Shown piece after piece: positions 32,405-40,791 of a stretch of DNA of 64,000 nt. The stretch is from Psychrobacillus sp044762655 (GTDB taxonomy: Bacteria > Bacillota > Bacilli > Bacillales_A > Planococcaceae). Each line of letters opens with the position of its first letter. The first letter of the stretch is position 1. The stretch lies in assembly GCF_044762655.1 (NCBI RefSeq), contig NZ_JBIWER010000008.1:62001-126000 (forward strand). Direction: 5' to 3'. The notes below the pieces were generated by a model, which was not told where the DNA came from, did not search any database, and saw only the letters and a program-made list of their open reading frames with translations. Position numbers and translations under genes: made by a program.

Positions 32405-32915
32405 TTAAAAGTACCTCCCATTCTATTCCTTTCAGTTGATTTCTTAATAGTTCTTTACCTCGTCTCAATCGAGTTTTTACTGTACTTTCTGGAATAGATA
32501 AAATATGAGCAACCTCCGTAATAGTCATCTCATTAAAATAAAAGTAAATAAGAACTTCTCGTTGTTTTAAGGGCAACTCAATAATTGCTTCACCAATTAT
32601 TGCTTGCTCGTCTTTTCTAACTAATTCATCTGCATTTCTTTTACCTGCTGGTGGAAACAATTTATTTTGTAGTTGTACTTTTCTATATGCCCAGCTTTTT
32701 AAATAATCCTTGCTTTTATTAACAGTCATTTTTGTTAAATAAGCTTTTAACTCTCCGCGGTCTTCATAATAATTCTTATTATGATAAAACTTAATGAATA
32801 CTTCTTGTACAATGTCCTCTGCCGCTTGGAGATCCTTCACGTAGTAATAAGCCAAACGTAATAATGGTTCTGTATATTGAAGCATTAGCTCTTTTAAGTC
32901 ATGAATATTTAGCAA
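32397..32915 (-). CDS. ECF-type RNA polymerase sigma factor
   Basis: Extracytoplasmic-function sigma factor of about 172 residues. Region 2 contains LAYYYVKDLQAAEDIVQEVFIKFY and region 4 contains LPLKQREVLIYFYFNEMTITEVAHIL...TVKTRL with a helix-turn-helix. I place the start at the TTG with AAAGGAG 8 bases upstream; a GTG two codons earlier lies too close to that site. Coupled by overlap to the membrane protein downstream. The sigma probably directs its own operon, but no matching -35/-10 could be assigned. Confidence 0.85.
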   Translation of the reverse strand: MLNIHDLKELMLQYTEPLLRLAYYYVKDLQAAEDIVQEVFIKFYHNKNYYEDRGELKAYLTKMTVNKSKDYLKSWAYRKVQLQNKLFPPAGKRNADELVRKDEQAIIGEAIIELPLKQREVLIYFYFNEMTITEVAHILSIPESTVKTRLRRGKELLRNQLKGIEWEVLLNE

Positions 32916-33174
32916 AACCACAACTCCTTTCGTTATATATTAAACGATAACCAAATTACAAAAGTTTGGATTTTTCTAAATTTTTTCAATGCATATTAGT
33001 TCTGAAAGAAAAAGCTTAAAAGAATTTATTCCGAAGCTAATAATGCTAATGAGGATTGCGCTAAAGGTGCAGTTTACTAGTATCGAGAATCCTTTCATTT
33101 AATTTAAAGTAAAGAGTCAGAACTTTTAGTGAACGGTAACGTCATAATATTTAGTTAAGCGAAGGGGTGAGATC

Positions 33175-33351
33175 TTGGGCTTTTGGTATTTCTTAATATT
33201 ATTCCTTGGATTATTTTTAGTAGTTAAGGGGCTACTTGGCAATAAAAAATTTAGCTTAATATTCGTAGGTCTATTATGTATTTTGTTATCAATATTTATG
33301 TTTTCACCCGGAAGTGCTGAAATGATTTCGGAGTTATTCAATTTGAATTAG
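33175..33351 (+). CDS. 58-residue small membrane protein
   Basis: A TTG start 4-7 bases after AAGGGGTGA opens a 58-codon frame, MGFWYFLILFLGLFLVV onward. It encodes two hydrophobic helices (about 2-19 and 26-44) joined by GLLGNKKFS, and a short polar tail ending ELFNLN. Codon use is like that of its neighbours. No family is recognised. It is divergent from the ECF sigma gene and could belong to its regulon, which is only a guess. Confidence 0.5.
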   Translation: MGFWYFLILFLGLFLVVKGLLGNKKFSLIFVGLLCILLSIFMFSPGSAEMISELFNLN

Positions 33352-33573
33352 TATCAGCTCTCTTTTCATTTTCAACTTAAACAACTGTTTTGTTGGATAA
33401 GAAATATATTCAATGTATAACATTATTACGTTTATTCAATAATTTTGCTTAAAAAACATTGTAGTATCTTATTCAACTAAAGGAGCAGTTTAGTTTTAAT
33501 AAGAGGTATTTTTATACAATTGTCGAAATAGTCATTACATTGGGGCAATTTAATCCGGATTTGAGGGGGGGTA

Positions 33574-33975
33574 ATGTTGAGAAATATACTTATTTTACTA
33601 TTTACAATGATTTTACTTACAGCTTGTTCAAATCAAGAAACTATTAAAGCCACTGGTGAAGGAGACTTATGGAATGCACAACTAATATACGAAATGACCG
33701 ATACCCATCTCTCCGATAGAGGAGGAATTGAATATACAGGGGATGAGGAACTCCTATATGTCACTTATTCGGTTGTTACTGACGAAGGCGGGCGTACTGG
33801 AGAAGTTGAACCTCAAGAAGAACAAACTGCAATATCCTTTGAGACGGGCGGAGGAAATAATCCTCCAGCTACTAAAGATCAAGCAATTTTATCGTTAAAC
33901 GACGCTACTGTTGAAATCAAATGGCGTACTATTACAGGTGAATATGAAGAACTAATTAATTTAAAAGTAAATTAG
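33574..33975 (+). CDS. Small lipoprotein of unknown function
   Basis: A 133-residue exported lipoprotein. The signal peptide ends in the lipobox LLTAC with C18 as the lipid attachment site. The mature part is acidic and beta-rich, with no domain I recognise; DGGRTGEV-like and GGGNNPP loops suggest an immunoglobulin-like fold. The ATG is very close to a G-rich ribosome site (GAGGGGGGG); the TTG one codon later has better spacing. The next plus-strand frame downstream is short and broken. Confidence 0.65.
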   Translation: MLRNILILLFTMILLTACSNQETIKATGEGDLWNAQLIYEMTDTHLSDRGGIEYTGDEELLYVTYSVVTDEGGRTGEVEPQEEQTAISFETGGGNNPPATKDQAILSLNDATVEIKWRTITGEYEELINLKVN

Positions 33976-34016
33976 TTTTTACGAAATATTAATTGACATA
34001 TTTCCGTTCTTCTTCA

Positions 34017-34151
34017 ATGGGTGCTTTAGTAAAAATGGATAGTAAGATACATGAGTTTGGAGATATATTTCCAAGCTCTTTTTTATGGCAATATACTGAT
34101 GGACAAAATAGATCTGATCCAACAAAACAATCCTTTCGTTTAGTTGGTTAA
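34017..34151 (+). pseudogene. Possible gene remnant (44 codons)
   Basis: A 44-codon frame, MGALVKMDSKIHEFGDIFP..LWQYTDGQNRSDP.., reads like normal protein rather than random translation. It lacks a ribosome binding site and overlaps the end of the convergent methyltransferase gene. I cannot name the family. It could be the end of a decayed gene or an overlooked small protein. Confidence 0.2.
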
Positions 34152-34919
34152 ACGAACGATATAGCGAGAAAAAGTTATAGCTAAGCCTTGCTCGGTTCTA
34201 TTTTCATCAAATATTCTTGTAATTTCCACTAAATTTTCTTCCTTAAGCCTCTCAAAAACTTGAGCAGTTTGACCAAAACAGCGTAATTTTAATACATCTA
34301 AAGGAGAATGCAGATATTCTGTACTTGCTATATGCTCGAGCTCAGCAGAAGTGAAATTACTTATTTCCAATTGACCATTTATTTTATCTAATATTGGTGT
34401 ACCTGAAGATTCCTCAAACAAATTTGGGAAAAGTTGAGGCAGTTCCTTCCCAGATTCATCCCCTGGATGAAGACCAAGAATTGTTCCACCCTTTTGAACT
34501 ATTTCTGTAAGAGAAGGATAGGCAGAGGTTGGTCCTTTTCGAATATATGCACTATCGAATTCACCTTTTTCAAAAGGTAATCCTTGCTTTGTATTTCCAA
34601 CTACAAATGAGAGATTTGCTTTTTTATGGGCTTTTGCAATTTCTAAAAAATTCTCTGTTACATCGAACCCTATTATCTCTTTTGCAATTGAACTACAATG
34701 AAAAGTAAATTCTCCATGTCCACAACCAACGTCTAAAACTTTTCTATCTTTAGCCATATCCCTCACTTCTTCATCAAATATAGATTCTCCATTAGGCTTA
34801 CTAGGTGTAGTATTCCAAGTATATGTATAAATTCGCTGTAACTCAGAAAGCTGTTGATACCATTCGATTGAATGGGGAGATAGCCAATCTGAAAGACTTG
34901 TAGGATCATGTAATGTCAT
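34140..34919 (-). CDS. SAM-dependent methyltransferase
   Basis: Class I methyltransferase of 259 residues. Motif I is KVLDVGCGHGEF, followed by an acidic residue in IIGFDVTENFLE and the GLPFEKGEFDSAYI motif. The substrate is unknown; it belongs to the broad group of small-molecule methyltransferases. I start at the ATG at 34919, ten bases after AAGGAG, giving a 14-base overlap with the preceding YwaF-like gene; the longer open frame has no ribosome site. The two genes are probably cotranscribed. Confidence 0.8.
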   Translation of the reverse strand: MTLHDPTSLSDWLSPHSIEWYQQLSELQRIYTYTWNTTPSKPNGESIFDEEVRDMAKDRKVLDVGCGHGEFTFHCSSIAKEIIGFDVTENFLEIAKAHKKANLSFVVGNTKQGLPFEKGEFDSAYIRKGPTSAYPSLTEIVQKGGTILGLHPGDESGKELPQLFPNLFEESSGTPILDKINGQLEISNFTSAELEHIASTEYLHSPLDVLKLRCFGQTAQVFERLKEENLVEITRIFDENRTEQGLAITFSRYIVRLTN

Positions 34920-35619
34920 AGGTAGCAGTCTCCTTATGCTTCTTCGTCTTAAATAAAAGCCATAAACAGCAAAATACAACGAACGCAACTAACTCTAGGG
35001 ATAGAATATACCATGGATAAGGACCTAAAAAATCCAGCAAGCTTCCACCTCTAGGCTTTTCCTGTAAAAACATATAATTGCCTTTAACTAAAATGTTTAT
35101 AGCAAATAGGAATGGCAACAATACATTTAATGTAATCATCGTCTGAACAACCCCTTTGAAGGTAGGTCTGTAACCTTTCACCCAAGTAAAATAAAGAGCA
35201 GTTAAGATGATGCCAAAATGCGTGTAGAAGAAATGGAAGAACCTAAAATGCGGAAAGTTAAGATCCAAGACTGGAGTGGCAACTGCCTGAATAGCTCCCC
35301 CAATACCAGCGTAAAAAACAAATGGATATAGCCTCTTGCTCCCAGTCCACAGTAAAACAATGCATACTATCAAACTAATACTACATAGTTCAAGTGGTAA
35401 AGAGTTGCCAAAGTCCCATCTTCCTGTTTGAACAAGCCATATATAATAATAACCGTCCATTATGAATAAAGTAAGAGCGAAGAAACGTTCAATGAATTGG
35501 ACTTTCTTTTGTTGAATTGACCACCTATTTCTACAGATAAATAACAGAAGGATTAGTAAGCATAAAGTAATCATTGAACTTATATGTACTGCCGAAAACA
35601 TTTCGAATGCAGATTCCAA
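34906..35619 (-). CDS. YwaF/TIGR02206-family integral membrane protein
   Basis: A 237-residue membrane protein with about seven hydrophobic helices. It shows the family landmarks: SLPLELCSISL in the middle and HFGIILTALYF after it, with FLGPYPWYILSLEL near the end. B. subtilis YwaF is of this family; its function is not known. The TTG start follows GGAGGGAGGGGGAAAA. Coupled to the methyltransferase gene downstream. Confidence 0.8.
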   Translation of the reverse strand: MESAFEMFSAVHISSMITLCLLILLLFICRNRWSIQQKKVQFIERFFALTLFIMDGYYYIWLVQTGRWDFGNSLPLELCSISLIVCIVLLWTGSKRLYPFVFYAGIGGAIQAVATPVLDLNFPHFRFFHFFYTHFGIILTALYFTWVKGYRPTFKGVVQTMITLNVLLPFLFAINILVKGNYMFLQEKPRGGSLLDFLGPYPWYILSLELVAFVVFCCLWLLFKTKKHKETATYDIT

Positions 35620-35695
35620 TTTTCCCCCTCCCTCCTTGACTCTATTCTATTAATATTCGGCTAAAGATTATGAATTTCCTCTACAAAAAGTAGAG

Positions 35696-35730
35696 ATAAA
35701 AAAGCTACCTGATTTATCTAGTAGCTTTTA
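35696..35730 (-). terminator. Terminator of the deaminase-GGDEF operon
   Basis: AAAGCTAC pairs with GTAGCTTT around a 12-base loop, followed on the minus strand by TTTTTTATCTC. It directly abuts the GGDEF stop codon. Confidence 0.8.
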
Positions 35731-36219
35731 TCATTTGAATTTTATTTTCACGTTATTACGTCCAGTCGACTTTGCTTTATATAACTCCTCATCTGCTACA
35801 GAAAGTATTTCTTCCTTATCCTTAAATTGACTTACTAGACCATGAACGCCACCCACGCTGATAGTCACCTGAAAGGAATGCTGCTGCCAACAAAACTTAA
35901 AATTCAGATTTTCCACAGCCTCTCTCAAATTCTCTGCAAATTGAGCAAGGTCCTCTGCCTCAATATCTGTTAATAAGCATATAAATTTATCTCCAGAAAA
36001 ATAACTTAAAAATCCTTTGTGATTACCCATAACTGTTCCCAAGCAATCGGCCACTAGTACGAAACAACGATCGCCTTCCAACTGTCCATGAAAATCAATA
36101 TAGCGTTTGAAATAGTCGATATCGATCATACAAAGTGCCAAAACTTGAGAATCTGCCATACTCACGTACTTTAAAAGTTCTTCCATCTTAAATGTTTTCA
36201 CTGGCACGTAGCTCCTCAA
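35731..36219 (-). CDS. Stand-alone GGDEF-domain protein with degenerate motif
   Basis: A 162-residue protein consisting only of a GGDEF (diguanylate cyclase-type) domain: MIDIDYFKRYIDFHG at the start of the fold, FSGDKF in place of GGDEF, and ISVGGVHG later, ending ADEELYKAKSTGRNNVK. The catalytic signature is SGDKF, losing the first glycine and the glutamate, so cyclase activity is doubtful and a regulatory or GTP-binding role is more likely. The TTG start overlaps the deaminase stop (TTGA). A GTG four or six codons in is an alternative, with GAGGAG before it. A partial copy of its 3' end lies at 31.6 kb. Confidence 0.75.
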   Translation of the reverse strand: MRSYVPVKTFKMEELLKYVSMADSQVLALCMIDIDYFKRYIDFHGQLEGDRCFVLVADCLGTVMGNHKGFLSYFSGDKFICLLTDIEAEDLAQFAENLREAVENLNFKFCWQQHSFQVTISVGGVHGLVSQFKDKEEILSVADEELYKAKSTGRNNVKIKFK

Positions 36220-36698
36220 CGTCCCTTTGCGTAAAACTGATGGTGAAGTTGACGAACTTGCTCCGCTAGTTCAGGAACAGGACCATCGATTGTGGTATCC
36301 CGAATTACTTCATGAATGGGAAGATTACGTACGCGTGATGGAGATACCTTCAATTCACTCAACCATTGTGCTAATTGTTCAGACGAACTGGCATAAACGA
36401 TTCTACCTAAACCAACCCAACCATGGGCAGCAGCGCACATGGGGCAATGTTCGCCAGAGGTATATACTGTCGCCTTACTTCTGTCTTCTGGTGTCATGTT
36501 ATTGGCTGCCCAACGCGCCAAAGCAAATTCTGGGTGTTGAGTATGGTCACCACCTGCAACTCTGTTATGGTCTTCTGCAAGCACCTCTCCGTTAGGTGAG
36601 ACAAGTACTGAACCAAATGGCTCATCACCTTTCTCCAGTGCCGTTTTTGCTAATTCAATACAATGTTGTAGGTGCTTCAAATCTAAATCACTTATCAT
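36216..36698 (-). CDS. Cytidine/deoxycytidylate deaminase-fold nucleoside deaminase
   Basis: Zinc-dependent deaminase of 160 residues, most like guanine deaminase/TadA-type proteins. The zinc site is H55-P-E57 (HPEFALA, the HxE motif with the proton-shuttling glutamate) and C85-x2-C88 (GEHCPMCAAA). N-terminal GDEPFGSVLV and the ASSSEQL region fit a guanine deaminase rather than the tRNA editor, but this is not certain. I use the ATG at 36698 with GGGAGG upstream. Operon with the GGDEF gene. Confidence 0.8.
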   Translation of the reverse strand: MISDLDLKHLQHCIELAKTALEKGDEPFGSVLVSPNGEVLAEDHNRVAGGDHTQHPEFALARWAANNMTPEDRSKATVYTSGEHCPMCAAAHGWVGLGRIVYASSSEQLAQWLSELKVSPSRVRNLPIHEVIRDTTIDGPVPELAEQVRQLHHQFYAKGR

Positions 36699-36842
36699 AA
36701 TTTTATCCTCCCTCACATTCAATCCTTTCACTCATTTTATGTTTGAACTATTTAAATAGCAATATTAATATAGGCTCTGCTATAATCATTCCTAAACTAG
36801 AAAACTAAAAATTCAGATTTATTTTTAAAGGAGGAATTTAAA

Positions 36843-37340
36843 ATGCGTGACAACGAACTACTCGTTACCTTCAAAAGCGATCTTTACAATTATTCATTGG
36901 AACAGCTCAGATATAATTCGGATGAGGGGGTTTGGTCTATTGGACAAATGTATGATCATTTAATTGTTGTTGCTCATGAGTATCTTGATAATTTGGAAAT
37001 ATGTGCTGCATTAAACGAAGAACACCCCTTTGGGAAAACCCAGTTTGGAGAGCAATTATATAAAAACGGTGGGTTTCCACCTATAAAAATAAGATTGCCA
37101 GATGAACTAAATTCTCCACCAAATAATTCGGATAGCAAGGGATTTCTAATTAGTAGGATGGAACTGTTAATTCATAGAATGAGTCATATGAAATCAAAAG
37201 TGGATTATATTAATCCTAATAATAAAGTGGAACATGGTGGGTTCGGTTGGCTGAATGGAAAGGAATGGTACGAGTTGGTTGAAATGCATTTTCGTCATCA
37301 CTTGCTTCAGAAAAAGGAGTTAGATAGTTACTTAGGCTAA
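36843..37340 (+). CDS. DinB-superfamily protein
   Basis: A 165-residue four-helix-bundle protein of the DinB/YfiT superfamily. The N-terminal WSIGQMYDHL segment supplies the first metal histidine (H39), and the C-terminal EMHFRHHLLQK supplies the HxxxH-type pair. Family members bind zinc or nickel; several are thiol (bacillithiol, mycothiol) S-transferases, while many are uncharacterised. GGAGG is 8 bases before the ATG. It stands alone. Confidence 0.75.
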   Translation: MRDNELLVTFKSDLYNYSLEQLRYNSDEGVWSIGQMYDHLIVVAHEYLDNLEICAALNEEHPFGKTQFGEQLYKNGGFPPIKIRLPDELNSPPNNSDSKGFLISRMELLIHRMSHMKSKVDYINPNNKVEHGGFGWLNGKEWYELVEMHFRHHLLQKKELDSYLG

Positions 37341-37415
37341 ATTTCTTTATGAAAAATCATAGTTAAAAAGACAGAAAAAAATCACCTTGCGCTTTGACAT
37401 AGTCCTTCATAAAAA

Positions 37416-37458
37416 TAACCTAGCTCTAAAACAGGATAGACTGTTTAAAACTAGGTTA
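37416..37458. terminator. Bidirectional terminator between DinB and GNAT genes
   Basis: AACCTAG pairs with CTAGGTT and an inner AAACAG/CTGTTT stem extends it. Both strands end in T-rich runs (ATTTTTAT on the minus strand, ACTTTTTAATT on the plus strand). Confidence 0.8.
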
Positions 37459-37466
37459 CTTTTTAA

Positions 37467-37970
37467 TTAGAACGTGATACGGAATGCTTTTACGATAATG
37501 CCATCATTTGCTGGTTCAAAATCAAATTGCGGAAGGCGTTCAAAGCCAAGATGCGAATATAACTTCATGGCATTTTCCATAAAATCAGCAGTATGGAGAC
37601 CCATCTCAGTGAACCCTTTTTCTTTTGAGCGCTTTATGCATTCATTGATAAGTGCTGTAGCTACACCTTTTCCTCTTGCCTTCGAGGATATTGCGAGCAT
37701 ACGTAGTTCCGGGTAATCCAGTTCTTCGTCTAACATACCTGCATATACTTGCTTATCTGGTGCAAACAAGGCAACACTTCCGACAATTTCTCCATCAATT
37801 TCTGCTACCATTCGTTCAATACCAGGTTTTGAATCAGCATCTGATAATATCGATTGTTTGAGTGTATTCCAATGTGCCTCCGGTATTTTGGAAGCATGCT
37901 CCTCGTATGCCTGTAATCTCATTTCACGTATAAATGCTAATTCTTCTTCTTTCGAATCGCGTATGATCAA
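37467..37970 (-). CDS. GNAT family N-acetyltransferase
   Basis: A 167-residue acetyltransferase. The acetyl-CoA binding loop is SSKARGKGVATALI, followed by the LGFERLPQF motif near the end. The substrate is unknown. The start codon is TTG (TTG-ATC-ATA-CGC), 9 bases after AAGGGG. It lies 13 bases downstream of the glutathionyl reductase gene and is probably cotranscribed with it. Confidence 0.82.
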   Translation of the reverse strand: MIIRDSKEEELAFIREMRLQAYEEHASKIPEAHWNTLKQSILSDADSKPGIERMVAEIDGEIVGSVALFAPDKQVYAGMLDEELDYPELRMLAISSKARGKGVATALINECIKRSKEKGFTEMGLHTADFMENAMKLYSHLGFERLPQFDFEPANDGIIVKAFRITF

Positions 37971-37983
37971 AATTTACATCCCC

Positions 37984-38979
37984 TTAAATAAGAAATTTCT
38001 CTTTCTTACCACTCAAAGCTTCACGATTATGTTTTGAATGGAAGATGGACGTATCTGGACCTTTTGGTAGAATATTATTTGGGCCTTTTTGATCGTCACT
38101 GGCAATATGGTTTGATAAATGATAGTGTATTTTAATCGCATTAAAGTCTGTTGTATCACCGAAGCCGGGTGTTTGATATAAGTCGCGTAAGTAGCCCCAT
38201 AAATTAGGGAAATCTACAATGCGATTGCGATTTGTTTTGAAAGCTGCGTAGTATGCAACATCGAAGCGTACAAGTGTTGCGTACAGACGAACATCTGAAT
38301 CTGTAATATAGTCTCCAAACAAGAAACGTTGTGTAGATAGACGTTTTTCTAATTCATCCAAACGTGCAAATAAAACATCATATGCCTCTTCGTATGCCTC
38401 CTGAGAACGGGCGAACCCACATTTGTATACACCATTATTCACTTCATGGAAAATAACTTCACTTAAAGCATCAATCTCTTCTCGTAAATGCTCAGGATAT
38501 AAATCTGGCGCATTTTCTTTATGAAATGGCTTCCATGCAGTTTCTAGATGATTCGTTAATCGAAAATAATCATTGTTAACTGCTTTTTTCTCTTTCACAT
38601 CAACGATGACAGGGACTGTTGGTCTTCCCTCATATGTAGCATCCGCTTGGAGATATACTTCACTTATATATTTAATACCTAACACAGGGTCTACTCCATT
38701 TTCATCCAAAGAAAATTCCCAATCTACTCGATCAATATTTGGACGCATCGGACTAGCAGTTCCTAAGCTAATAACTTCCTCTAGCCCAAGCACGCTTCGC
38801 ACAATGACAGAGCGATGTGCCCAAGGACAAACAGCAGCCCATAGCAAACGATATTTTCCAGCTTCTACTGAAAGTTCTCCACTGTCACTTCCAAAAGGTG
38901 TTGCAAAACGATTTTTTTGACGAATAAATTTACCTTTTTCATCCACTTCGGTTGGGACCTGTTTCTTTGTCTCTTCCAA
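37984..38979 (-). CDS. Glutathionyl-hydroquinone reductase-like protein (YqjG/ECM4 family)
   Basis: A 331-residue glutathione-transferase-fold protein. The thioredoxin-like N-terminal domain holds the redox cysteine C51 in the CPWAHR motif typical of the family, and the long C-terminal helical domain has FGDYITDSDVRLY and FPNLWGYLRDLYQ. In proteobacteria the enzyme reduces glutathionyl-hydroquinones; Bacillales mostly use bacillithiol, so the thiol partner may differ. The TTG start is 9 bases after AAGGA. Operon with the GNAT gene. Confidence 0.85.
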   Translation of the reverse strand: MEETKKQVPTEVDEKGKFIRQKNRFATPFGSDSGELSVEAGKYRLLWAAVCPWAHRSVIVRSVLGLEEVISLGTASPMRPNIDRVDWEFSLDENGVDPVLGIKYISEVYLQADATYEGRPTVPVIVDVKEKKAVNNDYFRLTNHLETAWKPFHKENAPDLYPEHLREEIDALSEVIFHEVNNGVYKCGFARSQEAYEEAYDVLFARLDELEKRLSTQRFLFGDYITDSDVRLYATLVRFDVAYYAAFKTNRNRIVDFPNLWGYLRDLYQTPGFGDTTDFNAIKIHYHLSNHIASDDQKGPNNILPKGPDTSIFHSKHNREALSGKKEKFLI

Positions 38980-39092
38980 TTCTCATCATCCTTTTCTACT
39001 CGACTTAGTTTAGTTAAGTGTATGGATTTATTATCTCGAGGTCAAGATATAAAAACGGAAGAGCATTAAGTGTTTGAATTGCTATCAATAAA

Positions 39093-40337
39093 CTAACAAG
39101 GGAAGCGAATGGTAAACTTAGTTCCTACCCCACATTCACTATCAATTTCCACTTTTCCTTTCATCGCATGAATTAGCTGATATGAAATGGTTAATCCAAC
39201 TCCAGTTCCTTTTTCCTTGGTGGAGTAAAATGGTGTACCCATCTTTTGGACCTGTTCTTTTGTCATCCCACTTCCTGTATCAGTTATTTCTATAAAAATT
39301 TCTTCAAGCTTCGAATATAAGCGGATAGTAAGTAGTCCGTTTTCTTCCATTGCCTCAATTCCGTTTTTCATAATGTTTACCAAAATTTGTTTTAGTTCGA
39401 CCTTATTTCCGTTCATATATAACGAATCCTGAATGGAAGATTCAATGCGTATATTCTTTATATTCGTGTATGAATTAATGAGACTAACGACATTCTTTAC
39501 TTCAGTTGAAAGGTTAATGTTGCAGAATCCTTCTGTATGCGGCTTGGCTAACGATAAGTAATCATTAATGATAGATTGGGCATCGTTTAATTCTTTGAGT
39601 GATATGTCGATATAGTTCTTATAATTTTGTTGTAATTGAGGATCACTACTCATCAGCTGCAAAAATCCTTGGACAGTAGTCATAGGGTTTCTTATCTCAT
39701 GTGCTACGGAAGCTGATAATTGACTTATTACATTCAATTTATCAGCCTGCTGGAGTTCCAACTGAATCTGTAAATGTTGGTCCACATAATCTATTATATA
39801 AACCACCAACAACAAACTGATCCAAGCACCTATAAAATAGAAAATCATTAAAGGTATTTGTTCCAAATGTTGGTTTATATACAAATATACTATTTTATTT
39901 ATGGATGATACCAAAAAAACAAAGCTAACAACAAAGGCTTTACTCCTTAAGGTATATAATTTATATCTTTTCGTGAGAAAAACCAATAGTATCGCGATAA
40001 GTGAAATTACAATGATATCAAATAAATTACTATAGATTCCTACCCCACCGAGGTATACCCTGTAAAAAACTAAAACAGCCGTAAGAAGCAAACCTGGCAG
40101 CACTCCTATATAAATAAAAGAAATAATGATAGGTATAAGCCTAAAATCATAGTGAATATCCCCTTCTATTTCGATAGGGAAAGTCACCGTTAGGAAAAGC
40201 ATGATTAGTAGTAAAAGTAACAACTTGGAGGACATTTTTCTGCGTTGCAACTCTCTCTCATTAAAAAAAAGTTGGTAAATTAGGATGAGGCAAAGCACCA
40301 TGATTACTTGATTAAATAGATCTGGAAAATTAATCAT
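39093..40337 (-). CDS. Sensor histidine kinase with 5TM-5TMR sensor (KinB-like)
   Basis: Membrane histidine kinase of 414 residues. Five to six helices in residues 1-185 form a 5TM-5TMR_LYT-like sensor (IEIEGDIHYDFRLIPIIISFIYIGVLPG). The phospho-acceptor is H213 in SASVAHEIRNPMTTVQGF, wording typical of the sporulation phosphorelay kinases. The ATPase boxes are MKNGIEAM (N box), DTGSGM (G1) and GTGVGLTIS (G2). No response regulator gene is adjacent, which fits an orphan KinB-type kinase feeding Spo0F. The cue is not known. Confidence 0.85.
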   Translation of the reverse strand: MINFPDLFNQVIMVLCLILIYQLFFNERELQRRKMSSKLLLLLLIMLFLTVTFPIEIEGDIHYDFRLIPIIISFIYIGVLPGLLLTAVLVFYRVYLGGVGIYSNLFDIIVISLIAILLVFLTKRYKLYTLRSKAFVVSFVFLVSSINKIVYLYINQHLEQIPLMIFYFIGAWISLLLVVYIIDYVDQHLQIQLELQQADKLNVISQLSASVAHEIRNPMTTVQGFLQLMSSDPQLQQNYKNYIDISLKELNDAQSIINDYLSLAKPHTEGFCNINLSTEVKNVVSLINSYTNIKNIRIESSIQDSLYMNGNKVELKQILVNIMKNGIEAMEENGLLTIRLYSKLEEIFIEITDTGSGMTKEQVQKMGTPFYSTKEKGTGVGLTISYQLIHAMKGKVEIDSECGVGTKFTIRFPC

Positions 40338-40791
40338 GACACGGCACCGGCATAAACGGATAATTTTCGTATTTAGCTGAAATTACTAACATTACTTGTT
40401 TATGTATAGAATTATATACAGCCTTTTGGATGCGGTCCTTTATTGTTATTCTTGAATCATATAAGATCATAATTGCTCTACACCTCTATTAAATTTCTGA
40501 CTATTCACTATTATACAAAAGACATATAGGAATGGATATAATATTTTACATAAATATAATGAAAACCAAGTACGTTACATAGTCCTAGCTTTTTATATCG
40601 AAATAAAAGGACATCCTTTAGCAATTAGTAGATGTCCAGCTCTAAATGTAATTTATAGGTCATTACTAATAAGAGTTCCATAAATAATATGTTGTTTCTT
40701 TTGGTTTATATTTGGACAGCTCTAGACTAAATATCCATTTCGCCCTATCACTTTTTCATACAATAAATGAAGGTAAAAAAATGAAGGGGTT
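40338..40791. other. Gene-free region with one orphan terminator
   Basis: No gene is supported in these ~450 AT-rich bases, which separate the divergently transcribed kinase and sulfatase genes. One hairpin, GGACATC (40609-40615) with GATGTCC (40631-40637), is followed on the minus strand by TTTTATTT, as in a terminator, although no minus-strand gene precedes it. Confidence 0.5.

Noticed and set aside
33126..33341. 71-codon minus-strand frame
   Set aside because: It is antisense to the better supported small membrane protein at 33175-33351 and has no ribosome site.
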